NCBI GenBank assembly: GCA_018433525.1
Contig: JAHDRA010000095.1
Span: 1-34,815 of the forward strand
Length of the DNA: 34,815 nucleotides
Origin: Paludibacteraceae bacterium
GTDB lineage: Bacteria > Bacteroidota > Bacteroidia > Bacteroidales > Paludibacteraceae
Reading direction: 5' to 3'
Position numbers and translations under genes: made by a program. This document shows, one piece after another, positions 7,199 through 15,705 of this stretch; the first letter of the stretch is position 1; each line of letters opens with the position of its first letter. Under the pieces are notes generated by a model. That model saw only the letters and a list, made by a program, of their open reading frames with translations. It was not told the DNA's origin and made no database searches.

Positions 7199-8782
7199 AT
7201 GAAAAAGTTATATTTGGTTTTTATTTTCAATTTAATTCTTGCCGGAGTTTTCGGGCAGGGCATATCGTTGATGCAGCAACGAAAATTAATGAATGCCTTG
7301 AATGCCATATCCAGCTTGTATGTGGACAGCATTAACGATAAAAAACTTATCGAATCGGCCATAACTGCCCTGTTGAAGGACTTGGATCCGCATTCATCCT
7401 ACATTCCACGTGAAGAAGTGGAGCGTATCAATGAACCGCTGGAAGGCGAGTTTGAAGGAATAGGCATTCAGTTTCAAATTTTTGAAGACACCTTGATGGT
7501 GGTTCAAACTATTGCAGGATGTCCGGCCGAAAAAGTAGGAATTCTTCCCGGCGACCGAATTATTTATATTAACGACGAATTGGTGGCGGGTGTAAAAATT
7601 CAAAATTCCGACATTTTGAAACGCTTGCGTGGGCCGCGAGGTTCGGAAGTTACAGTCAAAGTTTTGCGGCGTGGAAAACCCGAATTGCTCATCTTCAAAA
7701 TTATACGCGATAAAATTCCCCTCTACAGCGTGGATGCTCAGTATATGATTGGGAATGATATAGGATACCTCAAAATCAACAGTTTTGGTCGGACAACCGA
7801 TGAAGAATTTGTCAAGGCATTTACCGAACTTCAGAAAAAAGGAATGAAGCATTTGATTGTCAGCTTGCAGGGGAATGGGGGCGGTTATCTGGCTACGGCT
7901 ATTCAACTGGCTGATCAATTTTTGGATCGTGGAAAACTTATCGTTTACACAGAGGGATTCCATCAACCCAAGAAAGAGTCGCTTGCTACCGCCGTAGGAA
8001 AATACGAAACCGGAAAACTGGTTATTCTGGTTGACGAATACTCGGCTTCAGCCAGCGAAATCGTTTCGGGAGCTTTGCAGGATTGGGACAGAGCAGTCAT
8101 TGTTGGACGAAGAACTTTCGGCAAAGGATTGGTGCAGCAACAGCTTCCGTTGGTTGATGGCTCGATGATGAGGTTGACGACAGCACGATATTATACGCCA
8201 TCGGGGCGTTGCATTCAGAAACCTTATAAAGATGGTGCTGATAAATATGAGCGCGAATTGCTGACCCGTTACAAAAAAGGAGAATTAATCCATCCCGACA
8301 GCATTCATTTCCCCGATTCACTCCGTTATCAGACTTTGCGACTTAAACGTACCGTTTATGGCGGTGGAGGTATTATGCCCGATGTTTTCGTTCCGCTGGA
8401 TACCACACGTTTTACCGATTATCATCAAAAGTTGGTTGCAAGGGGAGTAATCAATAAAGTTTCCGTTCAGTTTATCGATCAGAACAGGGAGGATTTGAAG
8501 AGAAAATTTAGTACGTTCGACAAATTTGAAAAGGAATTCACGGTTGACGAAGCCTTTTTGCAGCAACTGATTCAGGCCGGAGAAAAGGAAAATATTCCGT
8601 TCCAGTCCTCTCAGTTTGACACGTCAAGAGAGCTGATCAAACTGCAACTTAAGGCATTGATTGCACGCGATTTGTGGGATATGAACGCCTATTACCGCAT
8701 TATAGACAACGACAATGAAGTGCTGAAAAAAGCAGTCGAATTATTGCATACGCCGAATGCGTACGAACAAATTTTAAAGTAA
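7199..8782 (+). CDS. C-terminal processing peptidase (S41 family, PDZ)
   Basis: A periplasmic serine protease of the Ctp/Tsp type, cleaving proteins from their C-termini. The 527 residues hold a signal peptide (about 1-19), the N-terminal segment LLKDLDPHSSYIP, a PDZ domain (about 85-165), and the S41 core. The Ser/Lys dyad is visible as YSASASEIVSG (Ser284 by spacing to E. coli Tsp) and GRRTFGKGLVQ (Lys309), with Asp295 in GALQDWD matching the third active-site position. The strand before the active site reads SLQGNGGG where many relatives have DLRGNGGG. It heads a five-gene run with gaps of 10-18 nt, so translation is probably coupled to pnuC. Confidence 0.92.
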   Translation: MKKLYLVFIFNLILAGVFGQGISLMQQRKLMNALNAISSLYVDSINDKKLIESAITALLKDLDPHSSYIPREEVERINEPLEGEFEGIGIQFQIFEDTLMVVQTIAGCPAEKVGILPGDRIIYINDELVAGVKIQNSDILKRLRGPRGSEVTVKVLRRGKPELLIFKIIRDKIPLYSVDAQYMIGNDIGYLKINSFGRTTDEEFVKAFTELQKKGMKHLIVSLQGNGGGYLATAIQLADQFLDRGKLIVYTEGFHQPKKESLATAVGKYETGKLVILVDEYSASASEIVSGALQDWDRAVIVGRRTFGKGLVQQQLPLVDGSMMRLTTARYYTPSGRCIQKPYKDGADKYERELLTRYKKGELIHPDSIHFPDSLRYQTLRLKRTVYGGGGIMPDVFVPLDTTRFTDYHQKLVARGVINKVSVQFIDQNREDLKRKFSTFDKFEKEFTVDEAFLQQLIQAGEKENIPFQSSQFDTSRELIKLQLKALIARDLWDMNAYYRIIDNDNEVLKKAVELLHTPNAYEQILK

Positions 8783-8795
8783 AAAGGTCAAAGCA

Positions 8796-9419
8796 ATGAT
8801 TTTGTTGAAAGAAACTTTTTCGTTGAATCCTGTCATAGAATATGTTATCGACAATTGGGTAGAACTTACCGGTGCTATTTTAAGCCTGATATATCTGATA
8901 TTATCGGTGAGGCAGAAAATCGGATTGTGGATTTTCGGATTTTTGTGTGCGGCATTGTATGTATATGTTTTCTTTCAAAGTAAGTTTTATGCCGGCATGA
9001 CACTCCAATTTTATTACCTTGCAGTGAGTGTTTACGGATGGATTACGTGGAAAAGAGGAAAAACGGACACCCAACCCGAATTGCCGGTAACACGAACTTC
9101 CAAACACATGGCTTTCAATTTGCTGACGGGTTTTTTGGCTATTTTGGTGATTTATTTTTTCATTTTAAGTAATTTTACCGATTCGCCACTTCCCAGAGGT
9201 GATGCTTTTACCACAGCCTTGAGTATAGTGGCTACGTGGATGCTTGCAAAAAAATTGCTCGAGAATTGGTTGCTGTGGATTGTTGCCGATGCCGTTTCGA
9301 CAGGTTTGTATCTTTATCGCGGACTTTATCCTACTGCCATACTTTTTACTGTTTATACGCTGATGGCTGTGTTGGGCTATTTTCAGTGGAAAAAGTCCAT
9401 GAAACATCAGACACATTAA
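8796..9419 (+). CDS. pnuC: PnuC-family vitamin transporter, probably nicotinamide riboside
   Basis: An integral membrane facilitator of 207 residues with about seven hydrophobic helices. It carries the PnuC signatures YAGMTLQFYYLAVSVYGW (helix with WxxW-type aromatic face) and KLLENWLLWIVADAVSTGLY, followed by YRGLYPTAILF. PnuC relatives carry nicotinamide riboside, thiamine or riboflavin. The specificity here is inferred from context: the next gene, 16 nt downstream, is a NadR-type kinase that would trap nicotinamide riboside by phosphorylation. No thiamine gene or TPP riboswitch was seen nearby, which argues against the thiamine-type (PnuT). Confidence 0.9.
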   Translation: MILLKETFSLNPVIEYVIDNWVELTGAILSLIYLILSVRQKIGLWIFGFLCAALYVYVFFQSKFYAGMTLQFYYLAVSVYGWITWKRGKTDTQPELPVTRTSKHMAFNLLTGFLAILVIYFFILSNFTDSPLPRGDAFTTALSIVATWMLAKKLLENWLLWIVADAVSTGLYLYRGLYPTAILFTVYTLMAVLGYFQWKKSMKHQTH

Positions 9420-9435
9420 AATGTATTTGAAGTAA

Positions 9436-9972
9436 ATGAAGAATATGCTGAGAGTTGCTATTTTGGGTCCTGAATCTACCGGAAAAACCGAGCTTGCCAA
9501 ATCCCTTGCCGAATATTTTCAGGTGGATTGGGTACCTGAATTTGCTCGCGCGTACGTGGAAAGTTTATCCCGACCGTACGAATATGAAGATGTTTGTCGC
9601 ATTGCCGCCCATCAGATTGATGAAGAACTGTTTTATGAAAATCATCCGAGCGATGGGAAAAAATTTGTTTTTTTCGATACCGATTTAATTATCACTAAAG
9701 TATGGTTTGACTATAAGTATGGCAAAGTACCCAAATTTTTACAGGAAAGATTAAATTGCCATTTTTTTGATTTTTATTTGCTGTGTTATCCCGATTTGCC
9801 GTGGCAACCCGATTCGGTTCGTGAACATGGAGACGACAGAGAATTCTTTTTCAACTGGTATAAGCAAGAAATAAAAAAAACAGGAAAATCTGTTTCTATT
9901 ATCACCGGAATCGGCAATGAAAGGCTCCAAAATGCCATTCGGGCTTTGACTTCTTTTGTGAGATATTTATAA
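9436..9972 (+). CDS. NadR-like ATPase, probable ribosylnicotinamide kinase
   Basis: A P-loop kinase of 178 residues resembling the C-terminal domain of E. coli NadR. Seen: Walker A GPESTGKTEL (11-20), VPEFARAYVE (substrate region), FFDTDLIITKVW (Walker B-like), and the lid segment LPWQPDSVREHGDD typical of NadR-type kinases. It lacks the N-terminal helix-turn-helix and the nicotinamide mononucleotide adenylyltransferase domain of full-length NadR, so on its own it would make nicotinamide mononucleotide from nicotinamide riboside and ATP; adenylylation would need a NadD-type enzyme elsewhere. Tight linkage to pnuC supports this. The start is ATG 9436; ATG 9445 is an alternative. Confidence 0.85.
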   Translation: MKNMLRVAILGPESTGKTELAKSLAEYFQVDWVPEFARAYVESLSRPYEYEDVCRIAAHQIDEELFYENHPSDGKKFVFFDTDLIITKVWFDYKYGKVPKFLQERLNCHFFDFYLLCYPDLPWQPDSVREHGDDREFFFNWYKQEIKKTGKSVSIITGIGNERLQNAIRALTSFVRYL

Positions 9973-9990
9973 ATTTTATTATTCAAATTT

Positions 9991-10881
9991 ATGGAAAAGG
10001 AAATTTTAGATGCCATCATCGAATTATCGAAAATAGATCAGTATAAATTTGCATGTCATCAGCATGTTAGAAATGAGCGAATGCCTTCCATCAATAATTT
10101 GCAGGAAATTGTTCAGTTGTGCCGTTCTGTTTTGTTTCCGGGCTATTTTGACGATGCAGCGCTCGATTCCGATACGTTGCTTTATCATATTGGGCTTAGT
10201 ATCGATCGATTGAAACTTTTGCTTACCGAGCAATTGAAAGCGGGATTCTGTTTCGAAAGAGAACATTCCACAGATAAAAATTTATGCAGCGACATGGAGC
10301 AGAACGTTGTTCAAAAAGTGAATGCTTTCATAGCTCAATTGTCTGAAATCCGCAGAAAGCTTTATACCGATGTTATTGCCGCTTACAATGGCGACCCTGC
10401 TGCCAAAAGTATTGGAGAAGTGATTTTTTGTTATCCGGGAATTCGAGCCATCAGCAATTATCGTATTGCTCATGCGCTACTCAAACTCGATGTCCCTTTG
10501 ATTCCACGTATTATCAGTGAGCTGGCTCATTCGGAAACCGGTATCGATATTCATCCCGGAGCCGAAATTGGAGATTATTTTATGATAGATCATGGCACAG
10601 GTGTGGTTATTGGAGAAACTTCGGTGATTGGAAACAACGTGAAAATGTATCAAGGCGTTACGCTGGGAGCCAGAAGTTTTCCGTTCGACGAGAATGGAAA
10701 TCCCATAAAAGGTATCGTTCGTCATCCACGAATTGGCAACAATGTAATCATTTATTCCAATTCTACCATTTTGGGAAATATCACCGTTGGTGATGGTGCC
10801 GTAATTGGCGGTAATCTTTGGGTGGATAGCGATGTCCCGGCCGGGGCAAAGCTTTCGCAGGACGATAAACTGAAACGTTGA
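9991..10881 (+). CDS. cysE: Serine O-acetyltransferase
   Basis: Transfers acetyl from acetyl-CoA to serine, making O-acetylserine for cysteine synthesis. The 296-residue protein has a long helical N-terminal part (1-170), as in the EpsC-like form common in Bacteroidota, and a left-handed beta-helix of hexapeptide repeats (about 183-290). Active-site residues are visible in LAHSETGIDIHPGAEIG (His180) and MIDHGTGVVIGETSVIG (Asp200, His201), followed by MYQGVTLGARSF. There is no long C-terminal tail for binding to cysteine synthase beyond DDKLKR. It is the fourth gene of the run starting at 7199, with 18 nt before it and 10 nt after it. Confidence 0.93.
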   Translation: MEKEILDAIIELSKIDQYKFACHQHVRNERMPSINNLQEIVQLCRSVLFPGYFDDAALDSDTLLYHIGLSIDRLKLLLTEQLKAGFCFEREHSTDKNLCSDMEQNVVQKVNAFIAQLSEIRRKLYTDVIAAYNGDPAAKSIGEVIFCYPGIRAISNYRIAHALLKLDVPLIPRIISELAHSETGIDIHPGAEIGDYFMIDHGTGVVIGETSVIGNNVKMYQGVTLGARSFPFDENGNPIKGIVRHPRIGNNVIIYSNSTILGNITVGDGAVIGGNLWVDSDVPAGAKLSQDDKLKR

Positions 10882-10891
10882 TTGTTAACCG

Positions 10892-12100
10892 ATGAAAATA
10901 ACTTCCGGAAACGACAATAAAATCAGGAAATTCTTTGCCGAGAAGGAGTTTCCTATGATAGCCAAGACCTTTCAGGGACTCGAAGAGGTATTGGCTGAAG
11001 AACTTACCGAATTGGGAGCCAACAATGTACAAATAGAGCGGCGCGCAGTGAGCTTTAGCGGTGATAAGGCAATGTTGTACAAAGCAAATTTGCATTGCAG
11101 AACCGCCTTACGTATTCTTAAACCGATTTTTTCTTTTGAAGCCGACAATACAGACGAATTATATAAAAAAATAAAGTCGGTGGAATGGGACGCTCTTCTG
11201 CATGTGAATAATACTTTTTCGATTGATACAACCGTTTTTTCTGATGAATTTCAGCATTCGCGTTTTGTAACCTATCGGGTGAAAGATGCCATAGTTGACT
11301 GGTTTTCAGAGAATTTTAACGATCGGCCAAGTGTTTCGATTGAAGACCCCGATTTTGTGTTTAATATTCACATCGCCGGAAGTCATTGTACTTTGTCGCT
11401 CGACAGCTCCGGTGAATCGCTTCATAAACGGGGTTATCGAACCGGACAGACAAAAGCTCCGCTGAATGAAGTTTTGGCGGCCGGAATGTTGATGTTGGCC
11501 GGTTGGAAAGGACAATCCGATTTTCTTGATCCGATGTGCGGCTCCGGAACTTTGCTTATCGAGGCAGCCTTGATTGCCTTGAATATCCCTCCCGGTATTT
11601 TTAGAAGTTCTTTTGCTTTTGAAAAATGGCCCGATTTCGATAAGGTGCTTTTTGATGATTTATATAATGATGATTCTCAGGAGCGACTTTTTGAACATCA
11701 TATTTTCGGATCGGACATCTCAGTATCTGCCATTAAAATTGCCCAGCAGAATGTTAAAAGTAGCGGACTGTCAAAATATATTTCTTTAAAGGTACTGCCG
11801 TTGGAAAAGCTTGAACCGCCTTCATCCGATTGTTTTATTGTTACCAATCCACCTTATGGCGAAAGGCTCCCATCAAAAGACATTTTTGAATTATATGCCA
11901 ACTTGGGATCATTGCTGAAACGTAAATTTTCGGGTTGTACTGCTTGGGTGATCAGTTCCAATGAGGAAGCACTGAAAAAAATTGGTTTAAAACCTTCAAA
12001 ACGTTATCGGTTAATGAACGGACCTTTGGAATGCTGGTTTCAGCAGTATGAACTTTTTACGGGGAAAAGAAACGATTATTTGCAGAAAAAGAATTCCTGA
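10892..12100 (+). CDS. THUMP-domain 23S rRNA (guanine-N2)-methyltransferase, RlmL/YpsC type
   Basis: A SAM-dependent RNA methyltransferase of 402 residues. The N-terminal part (about 22-175) is a ferredoxin-like plus THUMP RNA-binding module with AKTFQGLEEVLAEEL and LHKRGYRTGQTKAPLNE. The C-terminal Rossmann domain has motif I FLDPMCGSGTLLIEAAL (211-227) and the base-flipping motif IV TNPPYGERL (318-326), the NPPY form used for exocyclic amino methylation. It corresponds to the N-terminal half of E. coli RlmL (m2G2445), without the RlmK half, as in Firmicutes YpsC. An internal ATG at codon 22 (10955), just before the conserved AKTFQGLEE, could be the true start. It is the last gene of its operon. 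Confidence 0.88.
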   Translation: MKITSGNDNKIRKFFAEKEFPMIAKTFQGLEEVLAEELTELGANNVQIERRAVSFSGDKAMLYKANLHCRTALRILKPIFSFEADNTDELYKKIKSVEWDALLHVNNTFSIDTTVFSDEFQHSRFVTYRVKDAIVDWFSENFNDRPSVSIEDPDFVFNIHIAGSHCTLSLDSSGESLHKRGYRTGQTKAPLNEVLAAGMLMLAGWKGQSDFLDPMCGSGTLLIEAALIALNIPPGIFRSSFAFEKWPDFDKVLFDDLYNDDSQERLFEHHIFGSDISVSAIKIAQQNVKSSGLSKYISLKVLPLEKLEPPSSDCFIVTNPPYGERLPSKDIFELYANLGSLLKRKFSGCTAWVISSNEEALKKIGLKPSKRYRLMNGPLECWFQQYELFTGKRNDYLQKKNS

Positions 12101-12184
12101 TTCCAGTTGTATTTATAATCTTTTGAATATTAGTTATTAAAGTTTCTTTTTTGACTGAAATTATTAAATTTCGGCATTTTTGCT

Positions 12185-12214
12185 TTTGGGAATCAAAAAA
12201 ATAATTTACTTTTG
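12185..12214 (+). promoter_or_regulatory. Predicted promoter of tRNA-Leu
   Basis: TTTG at 12185-12188, 18 nt, then TACTTTTG at 12207-12214, ending 11 nt before the first tRNA base. This matches the Bacteroidota -33/-7 consensus with spacing one base short of the usual 19-21. Confidence 0.6.
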
Positions 12215-12225
12215 TACCCGCTAAT

Positions 12226-12309
12226 GCCCAGATGGCGGAATCGGTAGACGCGCTGGTCTCAAACACCAGTGGATTCACTTCCATGCCGGTTCGACCCCGG
12301 CTCTGGGTA
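12226..12309 (+). tRNA. tRNA-Leu (anticodon CAA)
   Basis: An 84-nt type II tRNA. The acceptor stem GCCCAGA pairs with TCTGGGT (G-U closing pair), with discriminator A at 12309 and no encoded CCA. The anticodon stem CTGGT/ACCAG encloses the loop CTCAAAC, so the anticodon at 12260-12262 is CAA, reading UUG. A variable arm (GTGGATTCACTTCC region) and a T loop TTCGACC with stem CCGG/CCGG-type pairing are visible. It stands alone after the methyltransferase gene and is convergent to the chimeric surface-protein gene. Confidence 0.95.
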
Positions 12310-12384
12310 CTTTAATCGGCAGTTAATCATTTGATTTTCTGCTGATTTTATTTTTATGGGTGTAACATTTCAACAAAAAGATGA

Positions 12385-12417
12385 TTTTTGCGGAGCAGTA
12401 AAATTGCTCCGCAAAAA
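12385..12417. repeat. Perfect 13-bp stem-loop between tRNA-Leu and the surface-protein gene
   Basis: TTTTTGCGGAGCA (12385-12397) and TGCTCCGCAAAAA (12405-12417) are exact reverse complements around a 7-nt loop. It sits between convergent genes, where a bidirectional terminator is expected. However, the T run is at the 5' side and the A run at the 3' side in both directions, the reverse of a classical rho-independent terminator. It may still stop transcription or protect 3' ends. Confidence 0.75.
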
Positions 12418-12436
12418 TTCTAACTTTATCAAAAAT

Positions 12437-15418
12437 TTACTTAAGCAGTAACAACTTTCTTACTGTCGTGAAATTACCGGCTTGCAGTTGGCAGAAATAA
12501 ATGCCACCCGGCAAGTTGGTACCGTTAAATTCTACTTCGTATTTGCCGGCATTCTGTTCGCCTTCGAAAAGTGTTGTAACTTCCCGCCCGAAAACATCAT
12601 AAACTTTCAGCACAACGCTGCTTCTTTCCGGCAATTCGTACCGAATCATAGTTGTAGTAACAAATGGATTGGGCTGATTCTGGAACAAGGAAAAATGATG
12701 GGGTAAAATATTTTCATTTTTTCCTGTTGGTGATTCAGTTACAATTTCAGCAGAAGAACAGTAGCTCCAGGCTCCACCGGTTTGCACTTTATGATTATAC
12801 GCACTGCTATTGTTAGTCAATCTCAAAGCTAAATAATTACCATTTGTCAAATTGAAAGCAGCAGCATTGGTTTCAAAAGTAAAAATGGTCTTATAGCCAT
12901 CGCCGGTAATTATAGCTTGAGGACCACCGGATATAAAATCATTTCCATCGGTTGATGAACCAATCTCTACTGTAAATTCATCTCCATTTGCCGGTGTTGT
13001 TGCAAATACTATTTGTCCCTTCCATGTGTCATTTCCTGAATAACTAATATTTTTTGTTGCCACCTCGCTTGCTATCCAGATTTGAGAATTACCGGCATTT
13101 AAAGTAACATTTCCGCATGCTTTGGTCCGATTATCACGATACATTTTGCCATCATTGTTTAGCCACCAGGCTTGCAAAGAATAGTGCTCGGATGTTGTCA
13201 TCAAAGGATAGTTATCAGTCATACCCAAGCCGTTGTATGAATCAGCTCCAATTCCATCTCTATCTGCATCGCTCCCAGTATAATCGCCGTAATAATTACC
13301 CAGAATGTTCTTATGGAAAGAGCCGCCGGTGTAGTCATAATATATCGGAGTAGGCGAATTCCAGCTGTTAACGGAGAAGCTTCCGTAAACATAAGCGTTT
13401 CCACTAGGATTATTATATAAATTATTCAGATAAAAGGTATTGTTGCTCGAAGAATACAGGTAGATGCCGTAGTAGGCGTTAGAGCTGGCAGTGTTGCCCG
13501 TAAATGTGTTGGCGTTGCTATTATACAGGTGGATGCCCTCAAGTTTATTATTATCAGCTGTGTTGCCCATGACTGTATTGTTACCAGCTTCGTGCAGGTA
13601 AATGCCGTAGTTGTTGTTCAAGGCACTGTTATTCGTGATTGTGTTGTTGCTGGAAAAATAATACAGGAAGATGCCGCAGTCGTTGTTAGAGCTGGTAGCG
13701 TTGCCCGTGATGGTGTTATTGCTGGAAGAAAATAGGTAGATGCCTTCAGTGTTGTAGTGCTCGCTGTCCCAGCCGCAGCGATTATCATGGATGGTGCAGT
13801 TAGTAGTACCACTAAGATAAATCCCTGCATAATAAGTAAAATAACCAGAACCAGTTGCTCCATAGATCGAAAAGCCGCAGCCTTCACCGCCGATAGTTAC
13901 ATTGTTAGCAGTTACTTCAAATACATGGTCATTTGCATTTGTTGCTATAACAGTAGTTGTGGCATAACCACTCTCCGATTTAATGGTGAGGCTTTTGGTT
14001 ACATTTATATTCTCGGTATAGACACCATCTCCATGCCCGGTGCCGCTACTGCCAACAATGATAGTGTCGCCAGGGTTTGCAGCATCAATTGCAACTTGAA
14101 TGCTGGTTGCCGCTTTCCCCCATGTGTCATAAGGAGGAGTATTCGAACCATTTGTTGCTACATACTTGATTCTTATAACGGTTTCGTTTCCAACAGTTGC
14201 AGCTGGTTCAGGAGCCGAATACTTGCGAACAAAAACTTGTCCCGGAGCATTTGTGGTGGTATAACCATAATTTTGGTACAAATCTGAAACTTCTGCTGAA
14301 GTCAAAGCACGATTATAAACTCGCACTTCATCAACTAAACCATTAAAATATTCCCCACTATATGAACGTCCTATTTGGAAGGGATTTGAATCGGTTGTTC
14401 TTGTAAAAGTAAAACTACCTATATAATTGCCGTTAATATAAAATTTTCCGGTTGTACCTTGATAGGTTGCTACCATATAATACCATTCACCGGCAACAAT
14501 TTCATCCGGAGCAGCCACATAAGCGATTTGTGAATTATTGGCCACCCAGAATAGCCATTTTCTGGCAGGAGCACCGGTATTTGAACTAAGATTAATGCCA
14601 ATATACCAATCATTATAGTTCCATCCAGAGCCCATTACAATTCTTCTATCACCTGGAACGGAAGAAGCTTTTACCCAAGCTTCCATCGTGAAATCTGTCA
14701 GTGTATTACTAATAATAGGGGTTTGTACATAATCATTTGAACCATCAAAACTCAACGCCTTTCCAAATTTCCCATCTACCCATGTAGGACTATTGTACAA
14801 AGTACCATTGTTTCCATTACCCGACCTATCATAAGCCGTTGTTCCGCTGCCTTCATCCAAATGCCAGCTTCCTTTTACTGGACTATTACCATTTATCACT
14901 CTTACAAAAGTATTGGTTGCATTGCTGACAGCTTGAGCAGAAGGATTACCATAATACATAAAGATTTCAGTTGTTCCTGCAGTGGGCACTTTTACCCAGA
15001 TGATGGAAGTACCTGAAGCATCCCATTTTTCCACCCAGTAATTTAATTCAGTTCCATTCCCGTCGTAAAAACGAATATCACTGCCATTACTGTTGGCGTG
15101 AGCATAAGCGAAATTGGAAGTTGTTAATTCAACTTTTACCTGATAATCGGCTATTGGTGTTGCCGGATTCAAAGTAATCGGTACTCGATAACTGAAATTC
15201 TCTTCCGCTGATTTCATCCATGCTTTCAGTGTCATGGCATTCGAAACATTTAATGTTGAAGAATTAGGCACAGAAACATACTTGTGAGCTCCATTAAAAT
15301 TCAATGCTTTGCCTGCTCCCTGAGCTGAAACCTGCAAAATAAAGGAAAAATTAAACAAAAACATAGCCAGCGAAAATGCAAGCAACCAAGAGCCAAATGA
15401 GTAAAAAAAATTTTTCAT
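12437..15418 (-). CDS. Chimeric secreted surface protein: LamG stub, DUF2341, LamG, NosD-like beta-helix, T9SS tail
   Basis: A 993-residue exported protein. A signal peptide (1-32, cut after VSA) is followed by a LamG-like start that stops after about 35 residues (KALNFNGAHKYVSVP, 37-51), a DUF2341 domain (about 75-172, with YWVEKWDASG and IFMYYGNPSA), a full LamG/concanavalin-like domain (about 182-388, KALSFDGSNDYVQTP to LVDEVRVYNRALTSAEV), a NosD/pectate-lyase-like right-handed beta-helix (about 415-700) with five 23-residue repeats, a linker region, and a type IX sorting domain (909-993) with QNQPNPF, KVYDVFGREVTTL and LPGGIYFCQL, ending RKLLLLK. It is therefore expected to cross the outer membrane by T9SS and be anchored or released. 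Substrate unknown; LamG and beta-helix suggest polysaccharide or matrix binding. The tail resembles Ignavibacteria-type tails more than the usual Bacteroidales ones (from memory). It lies next to tRNA-Leu with an AT-rich flank. Confidence 0.85.
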   Translation of the reverse strand: MKNFFYSFGSWLLAFSLAMFLFNFSFILQVSAQGAGKALNFNGAHKYVSVPNSSTLNVSNAMTLKAWMKSAEENFSYRVPITLNPATPIADYQVKVELTTSNFAYAHANSNGSDIRFYDGNGTELNYWVEKWDASGTSIIWVKVPTAGTTEIFMYYGNPSAQAVSNATNTFVRVINGNSPVKGSWHLDEGSGTTAYDRSGNGNNGTLYNSPTWVDGKFGKALSFDGSNDYVQTPIISNTLTDFTMEAWVKASSVPGDRRIVMGSGWNYNDWYIGINLSSNTGAPARKWLFWVANNSQIAYVAAPDEIVAGEWYYMVATYQGTTGKFYINGNYIGSFTFTRTTDSNPFQIGRSYSGEYFNGLVDEVRVYNRALTSAEVSDLYQNYGYTTTNAPGQVFVRKYSAPEPAATVGNETVIRIKYVATNGSNTPPYDTWGKAATSIQVAIDAANPGDTIIVGSSGTGHGDGVYTENINVTKSLTIKSESGYATTTVIATNANDHVFEVTANNVTIGGEGCGFSIYGATGSGYFTYYAGIYLSGTTNCTIHDNRCGWDSEHYNTEGIYLFSSSNNTITGNATSSNNDCGIFLYYFSSNNTITNNSALNNNYGIYLHEAGNNTVMGNTADNNKLEGIHLYNSNANTFTGNTASSNAYYGIYLYSSSNNTFYLNNLYNNPSGNAYVYGSFSVNSWNSPTPIYYDYTGGSFHKNILGNYYGDYTGSDADRDGIGADSYNGLGMTDNYPLMTTSEHYSLQAWWLNNDGKMYRDNRTKACGNVTLNAGNSQIWIASEVATKNISYSGNDTWKGQIVFATTPANGDEFTVEIGSSTDGNDFISGGPQAIITGDGYKTIFTFETNAAAFNLTNGNYLALRLTNNSSAYNHKVQTGGAWSYCSSAEIVTESPTGKNENILPHHFSLFQNQPNPFVTTTMIRYELPERSSVVLKVYDVFGREVTTLFEGEQNAGKYEVEFNGTNLPGGIYFCQLQAGNFTTVRKLLLLK
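13400..13744 (-). repeat. Five tandem 69-bp (23-residue) beta-helix repeats
   Basis: Within the surface-protein gene, residues 559-673 fall into five consecutive 23-residue units starting GIYLFSSSNNTITGN, GIFLYYFSSNNTITNN, GIYLHEAGNNTVMGN, GIHLYNSNANTFTGN and GIYLYSSSNNTFYLN. Each unit is one coil of a right-handed beta-helix with an asparagine ladder (NNT), as in NosD/pectate-lyase folds. The units differ at the DNA level, so they are not a recent slippage product. Confidence 0.85.
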
Positions 15419-15705
15419 AATGTATCAATTATTTAAGATTGGTAATGTGTAAAGTTTTCTGATTCGTATTTTGATAGCAAAACAAAATAGTAAGATACAA
15501 ATCCAACTCCTTTAATAGCGGCAATTTTCTTCATTTCGCTCAAAACCATTTCAATAATCAAATATTAACTCTATTACGTATTAAATAACAAATATATGAA
15601 TAAATAATAGAAATTGTACCGTTTTAGTCAAATTTTTACAATAAAATAAAACAAAATAATTGTTTTTTTTCAATGTTTCGAATGTGATAGTTAAAAACCA
15701 GAAAT

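Noticed and set aside
7862..7890. SLQGNGGG in the Ctp protease as a catalytic defect
   Set aside because: The Ser/Lys/Asp active-site set is intact at the expected spacing; this strand residue is not catalytic.
7394..7966. A 190-codon minus-strand frame
   Set aside because: Antisense to the PDZ region of the S41 protease; a shadow of a well-supported gene.
8796..9419. PnuC as a thiamine transporter (PnuT)
   Set aside because: No TPP riboswitch, TonB receptor or thiamine pyrophosphokinase adjacent; a NadR-type kinase is adjacent instead.
13757..14287. A 176-codon plus-strand frame
   Set aside because: Antisense to the beta-helix/LamG gene. It is rich in Cys, Ile and Ser because of the complement of that gene's repeats, and has no signature.
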